A stretch of 64,000 nt of DNA from Bacteroidota bacterium. GTDB lineage: Bacteria; Bacteroidota; Bacteroidia; Cytophagales; Cyclobacteriaceae. A program made the position numbers and the translations under genes. The stretch spans positions 1 through 64,000 of the forward strand of contig JAEYWY010000028.1 of NCBI GenBank assembly GCA_023428695.1. The letters are read 5' to 3'. Positions 7,865-16,938 of this stretch are shown piece after piece (positions within the stretch are counted from its first letter, which is position 1; each line of letters opens with the position of its first letter). The notes below the pieces were generated by a model. The model did not search any database, was not told where the DNA came from, and saw nothing but the letters and a program-made list of their open reading frames with translations.

Positions 7865-8758
7865 ATGAACATCTACCCTATGATTAAGAAGATAGCAAAA
7901 GTAGCGGGCATAGTCATTCTTTCGATACTTGCGATTGTGGTTGCTGTGTTTGCATACAGCTACATCAATATTACTGTACGCGCCGGTAAGAAGTATGATG
8001 TGCAAATTGAGTCCATCACGATGAATTACGATTCGGCGTCAATTGCTCATGGTGAACGGTTATCACGAACACGTGCATGCCGCGAATGTCATGGTGATAA
8101 CCTGGGAGGAAGCTCGTTGATTGATGATTTTATGATCGGTCGGTTTACCACGCGGAATATCACAAAAGGCAAAGGGGGCCTGCCTGACGATTTCTCCACC
8201 GAAGACTGGATCCTTGCCATGAAGCATGGCCTGGACCGCGAGCGCAAGCCATTGTATCTGATGCCGTCGCATGAATTGAGTCAGATGAGCGAATCAGACA
8301 TCGCTGCGTTGATCGCGTATTGCTCACAGGTTCCTCCGGTTGATAACGAACCTCCTTCATTTCGCATCGGCCCTCTGGGCTATGTGCTGTCAGCCTTCGG
8401 ACTCATTCCGTTATTACCTGCCGAACTTACCGATCATACAATACCTTTCGCTCAACCCGTGGTGAGTGAGGTTTCTGTTGAGTATGGGAGGTACCTTTCC
8501 ACGATATGTATCAACTGTCACGGTGCTGATATGAAAGGTGGAGAGTCACCGGTTCCCGGAGGCAAGTATGTAGCCGATATCACGTCTACCGGCAATCCGG
8601 GTAAGTGGACACACGAACAATTTATCAAGGCACTGCATACCGGTGAGACTCCCGAAGGGAAACACCTGAAACCGGAAGAGATGCCCTGGACGATAACCAA
8701 AAACTTTACGGAGGACGAGCTGACTGCGTTGCATTTGTATTTGCAGACGCTCAAATAA
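7865..8758 (+). CDS. Membrane-anchored dihaem cytochrome c
   Basis: 297 residues. An N-terminal hydrophobic segment (about residues 13-32) anchors or exports the protein. Two haem c sites follow: CRECH (about 72-76) and CINCH near residue 213, each leading a cytochrome c domain of 100-130 residues. Methionine ligands are likely in YLMPSHELS and PEEMPWT. It should carry electrons at the periplasmic side, as in cytochrome subunits of alcohol or sugar dehydrogenases, but no dehydrogenase gene is adjacent. I prefer ATG 7865 to the in-frame ATG at 7838, which overlaps the cupin gene. Confidence 0.87.
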   Translation: MNIYPMIKKIAKVAGIVILSILAIVVAVFAYSYINITVRAGKKYDVQIESITMNYDSASIAHGERLSRTRACRECHGDNLGGSSLIDDFMIGRFTTRNITKGKGGLPDDFSTEDWILAMKHGLDRERKPLYLMPSHELSQMSESDIAALIAYCSQVPPVDNEPPSFRIGPLGYVLSAFGLIPLLPAELTDHTIPFAQPVVSEVSVEYGRYLSTICINCHGADMKGGESPVPGGKYVADITSTGNPGKWTHEQFIKALHTGETPEGKHLKPEEMPWTITKNFTEDELTALHLYLQTLK

Positions 8759-8826
8759 TGCAATGCTTGAGAAACTTTCATTAGCCAGAAATCGGTAAGA
8801 CGGTTCTGCGTGCAAAGATTCCTTTT

Positions 8827-10584
8827 TCACATTCCCTTCCTGAACCGCTCCCTCCCAAACAGCACCATCGTTATCGCCTTCTTGTCTTTCGTATCGAAAA
8901 CCAGGGAGGCACCGTCATCGGGATTGACGAACTCGCCTTTGGCAACGGGAAGCACTCTGTATCGGTAACCGCGGTCGCTGCCGTAGAGTGTTCCATCGGT
9001 GATTTCGAACGTAATCTTCCACTCCTTGTTGTCAATGTTTGTGTATTCACCCTCCAGGAGTTTCAGGTCCGAAGCAGACACTTTGAAGATCAGGTCTTCT
9101 GTATTTACGCCATTTTCTTTAAGAACCTTTATGCCGTTTTCGTTGCGAGGATTTAGTCGTACGGATTTTTTATAGTTCTCGATGGCTGCGGTCTTATCCC
9201 CAAGCGCCGTGAGCGCCTCGCCATAGCTGTCATACACATTCGCTGATTTGGGAAACGCTTCTGTGTTCAGTCTGAAAATGGCAGCAGCTTCTTTGAGTTT
9301 GCCCGCCAGCATAAACTCATACCCGGTTCCGTTCATTTCATATTCATTCAGGTAGTATCCGGTCGCGTCTTTTATGTCCGGGTAAAATTGGAGCGCAGCT
9401 ACAAGTCCCTCCTTGTCAATTTTGTCTGCGAGTGAATAAGCAACGGAACGTTTTGGAAGGTCATAGGACTTATCATACAGTATTGCGGCGATGGCGTTCG
9501 TCATTTCTCCGAGTGGTGCTCCACCGGTGTTATTCAGCAAAACAATGAATGATTGATCTGAAGGGATCCGGGTGATCTGTGTGTTAAAACCGTTTATCCC
9601 TCCCCCATGGCCAATGGTTGCAATTCGTTCCTGCGTGTTGCCTAACGGGATATCGCCAATGCCCCAGCCATAACCATAATGACTGTTCCCCCATGACGGA
9701 ATGTGTTTGCCAAATAACAACTCCATATTTTCCTTGCGCAACAACTGATTCGCATACAACGCCTGCTCCCAGCGATACAGGTCTTCTACTGTTGAGTACA
9801 TCGCCCCCGCAGCGTGTGGCACCGACATATCAATGAAATGGGCATTAACGTAATGCCGGCCATTTTTTTCATAAGGTCTGGCCCTGTTCTTCAATAACGT
9901 TTCATGATGATCATAGCCGGTATTTTTCATGCCGAGCGGGGTAAGAATATTTTCCTGCAAAACCTGCCCGTACGATTTTCCGGTGGCTTTCTCGATGATG
10001 TAGCCCAATACCAGATAACCTGAATTACTGTAGGCAAACCGCTCCCCGGGTTTGAATTCCAGCGTCGAGTCGGCGGACATGCCCACAAGCTGTGCGGGAG
10101 TGTACGCATTACGACTTACGTTTTTAAGAAATCCCGGAAACGACGTCATGTTCGGAATTCCGGAGGTGTGCGTGAGCAGGTGATGAATGGTAATGATATC
10201 TCCGTTTTTCTTAGGGTAATCCGGAAGCCAGGTCGTAATAGGGACATCCAGTTTCAGCTTACCCTGTTCAACCAGTTGCAGGATCAGCATGGCCGTGAAT
10301 TGCTTTGTGATAGACCCCAGCCGGTGTTTGGTGTCAGGTTGATTGGGAATATTCCATTCCATGTCAGCCAGTCCGAAGCCTTTTTTAAAAATCACGTTCC
10401 CTTTGTCGGCAACGAGAACAGATCCATTGAATTTGCCATACTCCGTATACGCGCTGATCAGTTTATCAATCTTATCAGCTTTGCTTTGTGCATGCGCAAC
10501 ATTGAGACTCGCTAAAAGTATAAAGCATGTCGCGAAGGCAATCCTGAATGGAAATCCTCCGGGTCTGTTCATTTCGTTATTCAT
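8827..10584 (-). CDS. Exported serine hydrolase (beta-lactamase/PBP-like) with TPRs
   Basis: 585 residues from ATG 10584. A signal peptide ends near AHAQ (about residue 33). The beta-lactamase-type domain has the catalytic S-x-x-K as SITK (Ser91, Lys94), a YSN triad (YSNSGYLVLGY) and a late HGG motif (IGHGGGINGF). After about residue 400 come TPR-like helices (NVYDSYGEALTALGDKTAAI) and a short beta-rich tail (GEFVNPDDGASLVFDTKDKK). Such proteins are periplasmic esterases or peptidases acting on D-amino-acid or ester substrates. It lies 36 bp downstream of the BNR-repeat gene, probably in the same operon. A broken copy of its tail is at 6040-6139. Confidence 0.88.
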   Translation of the reverse strand: MNNEMNRPGGFPFRIAFATCFILLASLNVAHAQSKADKIDKLISAYTEYGKFNGSVLVADKGNVIFKKGFGLADMEWNIPNQPDTKHRLGSITKQFTAMLILQLVEQGKLKLDVPITTWLPDYPKKNGDIITIHHLLTHTSGIPNMTSFPGFLKNVSRNAYTPAQLVGMSADSTLEFKPGERFAYSNSGYLVLGYIIEKATGKSYGQVLQENILTPLGMKNTGYDHHETLLKNRARPYEKNGRHYVNAHFIDMSVPHAAGAMYSTVEDLYRWEQALYANQLLRKENMELLFGKHIPSWGNSHYGYGWGIGDIPLGNTQERIATIGHGGGINGFNTQITRIPSDQSFIVLLNNTGGAPLGEMTNAIAAILYDKSYDLPKRSVAYSLADKIDKEGLVAALQFYPDIKDATGYYLNEYEMNGTGYEFMLAGKLKEAAAIFRLNTEAFPKSANVYDSYGEALTALGDKTAAIENYKKSVRLNPRNENGIKVLKENGVNTEDLIFKVSASDLKLLEGEYTNIDNKEWKITFEITDGTLYGSDRGYRYRVLPVAKGEFVNPDDGASLVFDTKDKKAITMVLFGRERFRKGM

Positions 10585-10620
10585 ATTTTTTGTGACCAGG
10601 ATTGTTTGACACAAAGTCGT

Positions 10621-11640
10621 TCAGCATCCGCCGTTTCTGGCGACGGCATACAAAACATCGTCCGAGACAAATATCTTAAAGACTTTTTTAGGATTACTAT
10701 CCCGACCAATGGAAATTGACCGTGAAGCGGCTTCCAGGTGCACGATGTTCCATGTTTTACCGAGGTCGGTTGACCGGAAGATGCCATCGGGATGTCCGCA
10801 TATCAGAATTCCGCCAACTTGTTTGATCGATGAAATGAGCGGTGATGGGGGCAGTCCCTTATCGATGGCTTTCCAGGTTTGTCCACCATCGAATGAAACG
10901 TGTATCCTCCGCGATTCGGTTTTTGTGCTGTAGGAAATCGCAGCGAATCCGCCCGCGATAGGCTCAACAGCGATGCCTACCCCACCCTCGCGGATAACAC
11001 ATTCCCAGTGTTGACCATCGTCTGTCGAACGCACAATACCCAGCCGACTCGTACCGATCAGGATACCGTCCGACTCGGCCATCTCCATGTCCCCTTCGTC
11101 ACGCACCTGACTCCAACTTTGCCCGCCGTCGACTGATCTGTAAAGGCCGTTGTTGTTTGCCCCAAACAGCGTTCCTCCGGATGTTTCAAAAATGGTGCGA
11201 ATCGGTGCCTGGCATTGACCCGTGGCAAATGCTGTCAACCAACTCCCCGGGGTAGACGTACTTTGATAAAGCCGGCCTCCAAAATTGTAAAGGATGGTTC
11301 GTGAACGAAAAAGTGCCGAGCAGTCGGTTTTTTGATCGCGATCATTCACTTTCTCCCAGAGAGGTGTCTTGCGATTGTTCTCTCTGCGATAAAAATCATT
11401 CAGAGAACTTAAATAGATCGCTGACTCGGTGGCGAAGAAATCTACCAACTGTTCATCTACCGGCAGGCCGTAACTGATGTCCTGCCAGGTCTGACCACCG
11501 TCTTTGGACAGGAGAACCATGTTGGTTGCGACAACCTCTGAATTTATTGTGTCTGAATGCGCAATGGTTGGTTGCCCGGTCGGGTTCGCAGATGGAATGA
11601 TCAACATACAAAGTGACAATACCAGATGTAGGAAGTTCAT
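10621..11640 (-). CDS. Exported BNR-repeat (sialidase-like propeller) protein
   Basis: 339 residues with an N-terminal signal peptide (NFLHLVLSLCMLIIPSA). At least five Asp-box/BNR motifs recur: SKDGGQTW, SVDGGQSW, STDDGQHW, SFDGGQTW and STDLGKTW, which marks a beta-propeller like those of sialidases and photosystem-II stability factors. There are no obvious catalytic residues, so a binding or sensor role is as likely as an enzyme. First gene of an operon with the serine hydrolase, and divergent from the membrane winged-helix regulator at 11829 (188 bp between). Confidence 0.82.
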   Translation of the reverse strand: MNFLHLVLSLCMLIIPSANPTGQPTIAHSDTINSEVVATNMVLLSKDGGQTWQDISYGLPVDEQLVDFFATESAIYLSSLNDFYRRENNRKTPLWEKVNDRDQKTDCSALFRSRTILYNFGGRLYQSTSTPGSWLTAFATGQCQAPIRTIFETSGGTLFGANNNGLYRSVDGGQSWSQVRDEGDMEMAESDGILIGTSRLGIVRSTDDGQHWECVIREGGVGIAVEPIAGGFAAISYSTKTESRRIHVSFDGGQTWKAIDKGLPPSPLISSIKQVGGILICGHPDGIFRSTDLGKTWNIVHLEAASRSISIGRDSNPKKVFKIFVSDDVLYAVARNGGC

Positions 11641-11828
11641 AGTAATTTGGTTTATGTGATTAAAAAAGTCTTTCTAAAATCTGCCGGGCGAAAAATGGTT
11701 CTTAAAAAGTTTCGCAGGCAATTCATATTAACGTGTTACCTTCGTATACCGAAACCTACGCAGGAGTCCTGGCGGTCATTGTAAATGATTTGTAAAAAGA
11801 AATGTAAATGCTTGTAAATTCTGCTTAT

Positions 11829-12920
11829 ATGCGCTTTTTGATTGACAGGTTGGCGTTAAAGTGTGGCATGTTCATCATCCTGACTGCTGTCTTTTCTGGC
11901 GCGTCGTCTTTTGCAGGAAATCCCGATCGCGTCTCGCGCGCAAAGCAGATCAACCTCATCATCCGCCAGATTGGCCACCAGTTGTTGTTGCAGTCGGGGG
12001 ATTCAAGTTCACGTGTCTTGCCGGTCACCGAGGTAAAGGAGGGCACCTTCGTACTGAGTTTCGAAAACGAATTTATTTTCAGCCATGACTCGCTTTGGCA
12101 ACTGACGTATGACCTTCTTCCGCGCTCGCGTTTTCCTTCCGGCTACACGGTTACTGTTCATGACTGTAACCATAATTACATAGTCTATGGATTCGAGGTG
12201 AACGGTTCGTCCCCCGACATACTGGCTTGCCAGGGCAGGCATCAGGCCCCGGGTTGTTACACTATTGAGTTTGCCTTTACCGATTTGTATGCCGGAACCG
12301 AGGTGAAGAAAGTGCAGCCGGGGAACACCGGGGCCACTCATGTCGCCACACAAAATGAAAACGAGCCTGCCGAAGAATCTGGCAACGGGACCAATACTGA
12401 TCAGCTGATTGAAACAGCCAAAACAACCACCGATGAGAATCCGCTTGTTGCCAGAACGGCAACATTGGGGGGAGTCTCCGGTTATTCGTTGCCAGGTCTT
12501 TTGAGTAGCAGCATGCTGGTGATGTTAGGGGTCGCGTTGTTTGTAGTACGACTTCGGGAGTTCCTGCCAACGTTAAAAAAACAAAACATCAGCGTTATAG
12601 ATGAACACCCTGCGCAATTGCCTTCCCTCGGGCAATTCCTGTTTGATGTTACGAATCAGCGTTTGCTGATCGGCAGTGAGGTAATTTCGCTTACCGATAA
12701 GGAATGCCGGATTCTTGAATTGCTCAACCAGAATTTCGGCGAACTGATCTCACGCGAAACGCTGATGCAGGAGGTTTGGATAAACGAGGGCGTCATCACA
12801 GGTCGCAGCCTGGACATGTTCGTATCGAAACTCAGAAAGAAGTTAACCCCTGACCCAGAGCTCAGGATAACCAATATTCACGGCAAAGGCTACAAGCTGG
12901 TTTCCTGTCAGGTGTCCTGA
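11829..12920 (+). CDS. Membrane-bound winged-helix regulator with periplasmic N-terminus
   Basis: 363 residues from ATG 11829. A signal peptide or first membrane segment (GMFIILTAVFSGASSFAG) is followed by ~200 residues of periplasmic domain with several cysteines, a second membrane segment (LLSSSMLVMLGVALFVV, about residues 232-250), and a C-terminal OmpR/PhoB-type winged helix (ISLTDKECRILELLNQNFGE, RSLDMFVSKLRKKL, IHGKGYKLV). This is the reverse of ToxR/CadC, whose DNA-binding domain is N-terminal. It probably senses an envelope signal and acts directly on DNA. Its divergent neighbour, the BNR-serine hydrolase operon, is the likeliest target. Confidence 0.83.
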   Translation: MRFLIDRLALKCGMFIILTAVFSGASSFAGNPDRVSRAKQINLIIRQIGHQLLLQSGDSSSRVLPVTEVKEGTFVLSFENEFIFSHDSLWQLTYDLLPRSRFPSGYTVTVHDCNHNYIVYGFEVNGSSPDILACQGRHQAPGCYTIEFAFTDLYAGTEVKKVQPGNTGATHVATQNENEPAEESGNGTNTDQLIETAKTTTDENPLVARTATLGGVSGYSLPGLLSSSMLVMLGVALFVVRLREFLPTLKKQNISVIDEHPAQLPSLGQFLFDVTNQRLLIGSEVISLTDKECRILELLNQNFGELISRETLMQEVWINEGVITGRSLDMFVSKLRKKLTPDPELRITNIHGKGYKLVSCQVS

Positions 12921-12947
12921 TCGAATCGACGCACTTCTACCCTGCCC

Positions 12948-15395
12948 TCACTCGTACTTCAGCGAGTCGACCGGATTATTACGCGCAGCTTTGATCGATT
13001 GATACCCCAATGTAATTGCGGCCAACACACTTGCGAACAGGCCCGCCTGGAGGTAGAGCCATGCGGTGATATCGGCTTTGTAGGCGTATTGGTCGAGGTA
13101 CCAGCGAATCGCGAACATTGCCAGTGGTGCCGCCAGGAGAAAACTGATCAGGATGAGTCGTCCGAATGAAAGTGAAAGCAACACAACGATTTGCTGAACG
13201 GATGCGCCGAGTACTTTGCGAATACCAATTTCCTTCGTGCGCTGCTCCGCTGTGAATGCAGTAAGCGCAAACAAACCAAGACATGCAATCACGATGGCGA
13301 GTCCGGCGAACAGCATGAAGATTCTGCTGAGCTTTTGTTCCGTCGTGTACAGACGCTGAAAATCCTGATCAATGAACGCATAAATGAAGGGTTCGCCCGG
13401 GGCAACTTTCTGCCACGTACTGCGAAGCGCATCGATAACGTCAGGAGTTCGCGCAGTTTCATAGCGGAATGCAATGGAACCGATGCTCTCTCCAAAGAAC
13501 AAACCCAGAGGTTGCACATTATCACGAAGCGATTCAAAATTGAAATCGTTCACAACACCAACAACAGTATAGGTATCAATTTGCGAGCGATCCTGAGCAC
13601 CATCAGGGCTGTCGCGGAAAACATTCACCTTTTGCCCTATGGCGTCGTCAAAAATTCCGAGTCGTTTCGCGGCCGTTGCATTGAGGATGACGCCTGTTGA
13701 ATCCGAAGGAAACTCGCGTGCGAAATCGCGCCCTGCGATAAACTCGAGTCCAAGTGTAGCGGCATAATCGTAGTCGACAGACCATTGTTCGATGTTCACC
13801 GAATTCGACGGCGCAGGCTCCATACCGTAACGCCAGATAAGCGGCGTCTTTCGCGCGGAACCTGGTCCGGGAAAGTAAGAACTGATAGTCGCGTTTTTGA
13901 TCATCGGAAGCTTAAGCATCTCATCGCGGAACGTGTATAGTCGTTGTCCGGCGTTGCTAACATCTTTGAGCCGTATGATCTGCTCGGGACTAAAGCCAAG
14001 TTCCTTATCCTGCATGTATCGTGTTTGCGTAATAATGGCAAGCGTTCCGATCGTGAGGAAGATCGAGACAGTAAACTGAAACACGACAAGTCCGCTGCGC
14101 ATGAACGTGCCCGACTCCCCTATTGGTACTTTGCCCTTTAGAACACTCACCGGTTTATAGGATGAAAGCACAAAACCTGGATACAATCCTGCGAGAACGC
14201 CAATCAGGATAGCCACACCAAAGAGACTTGCCACGATGGTAAAGTCGCCGAAAGGAATGTCGAGTTTCGAACCGGTCAGCGTATTGAAGTAAGGCAGTGT
14301 AACTTCCGTGGCTGCCAGCGCGATGACAAATGCGAGCAGACTCAGCATCACGGATTCCGCCAGGAACTGGAGACCGAGGTGCACGCGATTCGACCCCATC
14401 ACTTTTCGGATACCAACTTCGCGTGCTCGTTTTATGGATCGTGCAGTCGCAAGGTTTGTAAAGTTGACGACCGCGAGTATCAGAATAAAGATGGCGACGC
14501 CGCCCAGGAGATAGACGTATTTGATGTCGCCGTTGCTGCTGAGTTCGTTTCGGAGATGTGAATACAAGTGTATGTCCGTCAGCGGCATCACGTGCAGGGT
14601 GAGGCTGCTGCCATCGCGTTTGAATTGCTCTATGAAATTGTTTCCCAGCACCAATGCCGCATGGGGCATGACGTATTTCTCGACGATGATGGGAAGTTTT
14701 GATTCCAGTTCCTTAGGATCCGCATCGGCTCGCAGCAACAGATATGTGTTGAACGGACCGCCGATCCAGTTTTCGTTTTTTGATTCGGGCAGTCCTTCCA
14801 TCGAGAGGAACATATTATAACGGAAATGTGCATTCTCCGGCATGTCTTTGAAAACACCGGTGACTTTGTACAGTGTTGTATTGTCTTTGATCAGCGTCTT
14901 GCCCAACGGATTTTCATTTGGAAAAAAACGGGCTGCACAGGATTCGCTGATAACCATTGAATGGGGGTCCAGCAAAGCTGTCGTTGGATCTCCCGCGGTA
15001 AATTCAAAGGTGAAGATTTTGAACAGGTCGTTATCGGCGAAAATCACCGCCGGTTCAATCTGATTTTCAGTCGCAACCTTGAATTGGTACGAACCTGAAA
15101 AACGGAGTCGCGCCGCCGCTTCGACTTCCGGGAATTCGCGAACAAACGCCTCAGCCATTGGCGGAGTGACGGCTGCGTTATACGTGTGAGCTTCCCCCAG
15201 GCGAACTTCCCAGTCGATTCTTACAATACGATCCGCATTGGTATTGTGCCGGTCAAAGCTGAGTTCAAATCGTATGAACAGAAAAATTACGAGACAGGCT
15301 GTAATTCCTATGGTGAGTCCGAGAACATTAATGAATGTGTAGAACCTGTACTTCTTGAGATTTCTGAGTGCGACGGTGATGAGATTCTGTATCAT
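12948..15395 (-). CDS. MacB/FtsX-type ABC transporter permease (orphan)
   Basis: 815 residues, with two FtsX-like halves. The N-terminal membrane helix lies in INVLGLTIGITACLVIFLFI (about residues 23-42), then a periplasmic MacB-type domain and three helices (about 280-400) with the signature TARSIKRAREVGIRKVMGS. The second half repeats the plan: helix near 425, periplasmic domain, three helices, with AEQRTKEIGIRKVLGAS. There is no ATPase gene alongside. In the family such permeases work with a separate LolD/MacB-like ATPase and move lipoproteins, peptides or drugs by mechanotransmission. It stands alone, convergent with the winged-helix regulator gene. Confidence 0.9.
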   Translation of the reverse strand: MIQNLITVALRNLKKYRFYTFINVLGLTIGITACLVIFLFIRFELSFDRHNTNADRIVRIDWEVRLGEAHTYNAAVTPPMAEAFVREFPEVEAAARLRFSGSYQFKVATENQIEPAVIFADNDLFKIFTFEFTAGDPTTALLDPHSMVISESCAARFFPNENPLGKTLIKDNTTLYKVTGVFKDMPENAHFRYNMFLSMEGLPESKNENWIGGPFNTYLLLRADADPKELESKLPIIVEKYVMPHAALVLGNNFIEQFKRDGSSLTLHVMPLTDIHLYSHLRNELSSNGDIKYVYLLGGVAIFILILAVVNFTNLATARSIKRAREVGIRKVMGSNRVHLGLQFLAESVMLSLLAFVIALAATEVTLPYFNTLTGSKLDIPFGDFTIVASLFGVAILIGVLAGLYPGFVLSSYKPVSVLKGKVPIGESGTFMRSGLVVFQFTVSIFLTIGTLAIITQTRYMQDKELGFSPEQIIRLKDVSNAGQRLYTFRDEMLKLPMIKNATISSYFPGPGSARKTPLIWRYGMEPAPSNSVNIEQWSVDYDYAATLGLEFIAGRDFAREFPSDSTGVILNATAAKRLGIFDDAIGQKVNVFRDSPDGAQDRSQIDTYTVVGVVNDFNFESLRDNVQPLGLFFGESIGSIAFRYETARTPDVIDALRSTWQKVAPGEPFIYAFIDQDFQRLYTTEQKLSRIFMLFAGLAIVIACLGLFALTAFTAEQRTKEIGIRKVLGASVQQIVVLLSLSFGRLILISFLLAAPLAMFAIRWYLDQYAYKADITAWLYLQAGLFASVLAAITLGYQSIKAARNNPVDSLKYE

Positions 15396-15597
15396 GGCGA
15401 ATGGACAGGCTTGAATAATTGTCCGGATTACAATTCAAACCAGATGCCGTTATGAAACAAGCAGAGAATCAATAGATTGTCAATGACGATAATTAGTTTT
15501 GTGTACGGTTTGATTGATTGGGATGTCGAAATCGGACACGCACCGCTAAACAGGTAACGGCCCCCATTCATCACAAATCGAACTGGTAAGTTGCTAT

Positions 15598-15611
15598 TGC
15601 AACCGATTGCA
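15598..15611. promoter_or_regulatory. LacI-type operator, copy 1
   Basis: TGCAACCGATTGCA is a palindrome with arms TGCAA/TTGCA around a central CG, an exact match to the LacI/GalR family pattern TGnAAnCGnTTnCA. It lies 95 bp before the DUF6807 start and 66 bp from a second, weaker copy. No LacI gene is in the window, so the regulator would be encoded elsewhere. Confidence 0.6.
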
Positions 15612-15663
15612 CCTACTTTGGTTTGAAAGAGGGATAGATTTGTGTTTGGACGTCAATTTACAA

Positions 15664-15677
15664 TGCAATCGATTTAA
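15664..15677. promoter_or_regulatory. LacI-type operator, copy 2 (imperfect)
   Basis: TGCAATCGATTTAA keeps the left arm and the central CG/TT of the same pattern but has TAA for GCA at the right end. It is 29 bp upstream of the DUF6807 start codon. The two sites are 66 bp apart, which would permit cooperative or looped repression. Confidence 0.42.
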
Positions 15678-15705
15678 TAAAACGCGTCAATTTCAAGCAA
15701 AACCG

Positions 15706-16926
15706 ATGAAATCTGCGTTCTTAAGCCTCGCCTTCCTCATCGTCGTCGCATCCGTAAGTGCACAGAAGCCTGTCGCGACACTTCAATTCGACAATCTTCC
15801 TGAGAAGGGTGGCTCCTTCCCTGTTCAGTTTAGCCTGGACAAATCTGTTCCGCAGGATGCGCAACTGGTGCTGGTTGAAAATCGCGGTAAGGATAAAGTC
15901 ACGATTCCGGTTCAATTACATCAGGATGGATCGCAGCGGATCTTTACGTTCATGGTCAATCCATCCAAAGCCAAACGAACTTTTCAGCTTATTCAACAAC
16001 CGCTTAGCCAGTCCGTGGCAAAAATGCGTGCAGAGAAAAAGGATGGAGATCTTGTCATTAGTTCCAACGGTAAGAACCTGTTGCAGTACCGATACGAAAC
16101 GATGTACCCTCCGGCTGGCGTTGATACTGTCTTCAAACGCAGCGCATTCATCCACCCGTTGTGGTCGCCACAGGGACAAGTGCTGACGCGCATTCAGCCT
16201 CCCGATCATTATCACCACTACGGAATCTGGAATCCCTGGACGCATATTCTTTTTGATGGCGATACCGTTGACCTTTGGAATCTCAACAGAAAGCATGGTA
16301 CGGTACGCTTTGCGGGCTTTAAAGCGATTGAAGAAGGACCAGTGTTCAGTTCATACAGCGCATTGCATGAGCATGTCGTTTTCAAAAAAGGAAGCGAAAC
16401 GGTGATCATGAATGAGATTCAAACTGTTACAGTCTATCAACCGGAAGACAATGCATACATCGTCGACATCGATATTGAAATGACATGCGCGACAAACAAG
16501 CCGGTAACGCTGCTGGAGTATCGCTACGCCGGACTCGGGTGGCGCACAACCGAGCAATGGGACAATCAAAACAGCTCGGTACAAACTTCGGAAGGTAGTT
16601 CGCGCAAGAATGCAGATGGATCGCGGGCGAAATGGTGTTTGGTACAGGGCGCGGTTGACGGCGTGAATGCTGGTGTTGTGATGATGTCATCGCCGGCAAA
16701 TTATAACCATCCAGAACCCCTTCGGATCTGGCCGGAAAACCAGTACAACCGCGGTGACATGTTCGCGAACTTCAATCCTACCAAGGACCGCGACTGGGTG
16801 CTCGAACCTGGCAAAACGTACAAGCTCACCTACAGGCTACTCGTTTTCAACGGGGACTTTAACAGCGAAATGAGTGAAGCTGCGTGGAAGAACTTTGCAA
16901 CAACTCCTGCCCTCACCATAAAATAA
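15706..16926 (+). CDS. Exported DUF6807 (PmoA-like) family protein
   Basis: 406 residues from ATG 15706, with a signal peptide (FLSLAFLIVVASVSAQ). The body matches the DUF6807 family, also annotated methane oxygenase PmoA on weak grounds: HPLWSPQGQVLTRIQPPDHY, then HHYGIWNPWTHILFDGD and DLWNLNRKHGTVRF. These conserved His/Asp-rich segments look like a sugar- or metal-binding site on a beta-sandwich. In Bacteroidota and Planctomycetes the family sits beside Gfo/Idh/MocA and DUF1080 genes, as here. The reaction is not known to me; a role in oxidised-sugar breakdown in the periplasm is inference from context. First gene of a four-gene operon (12 bp to the next). Confidence 0.85.
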   Translation: MKSAFLSLAFLIVVASVSAQKPVATLQFDNLPEKGGSFPVQFSLDKSVPQDAQLVLVENRGKDKVTIPVQLHQDGSQRIFTFMVNPSKAKRTFQLIQQPLSQSVAKMRAEKKDGDLVISSNGKNLLQYRYETMYPPAGVDTVFKRSAFIHPLWSPQGQVLTRIQPPDHYHHYGIWNPWTHILFDGDTVDLWNLNRKHGTVRFAGFKAIEEGPVFSSYSALHEHVVFKKGSETVIMNEIQTVTVYQPEDNAYIVDIDIEMTCATNKPVTLLEYRYAGLGWRTTEQWDNQNSSVQTSEGSSRKNADGSRAKWCLVQGAVDGVNAGVVMMSSPANYNHPEPLRIWPENQYNRGDMFANFNPTKDRDWVLEPGKTYKLTYRLLVFNGDFNSEMSEAAWKNFATTPALTIK

Positions 16927-16938
16927 CGGACATCCTCC

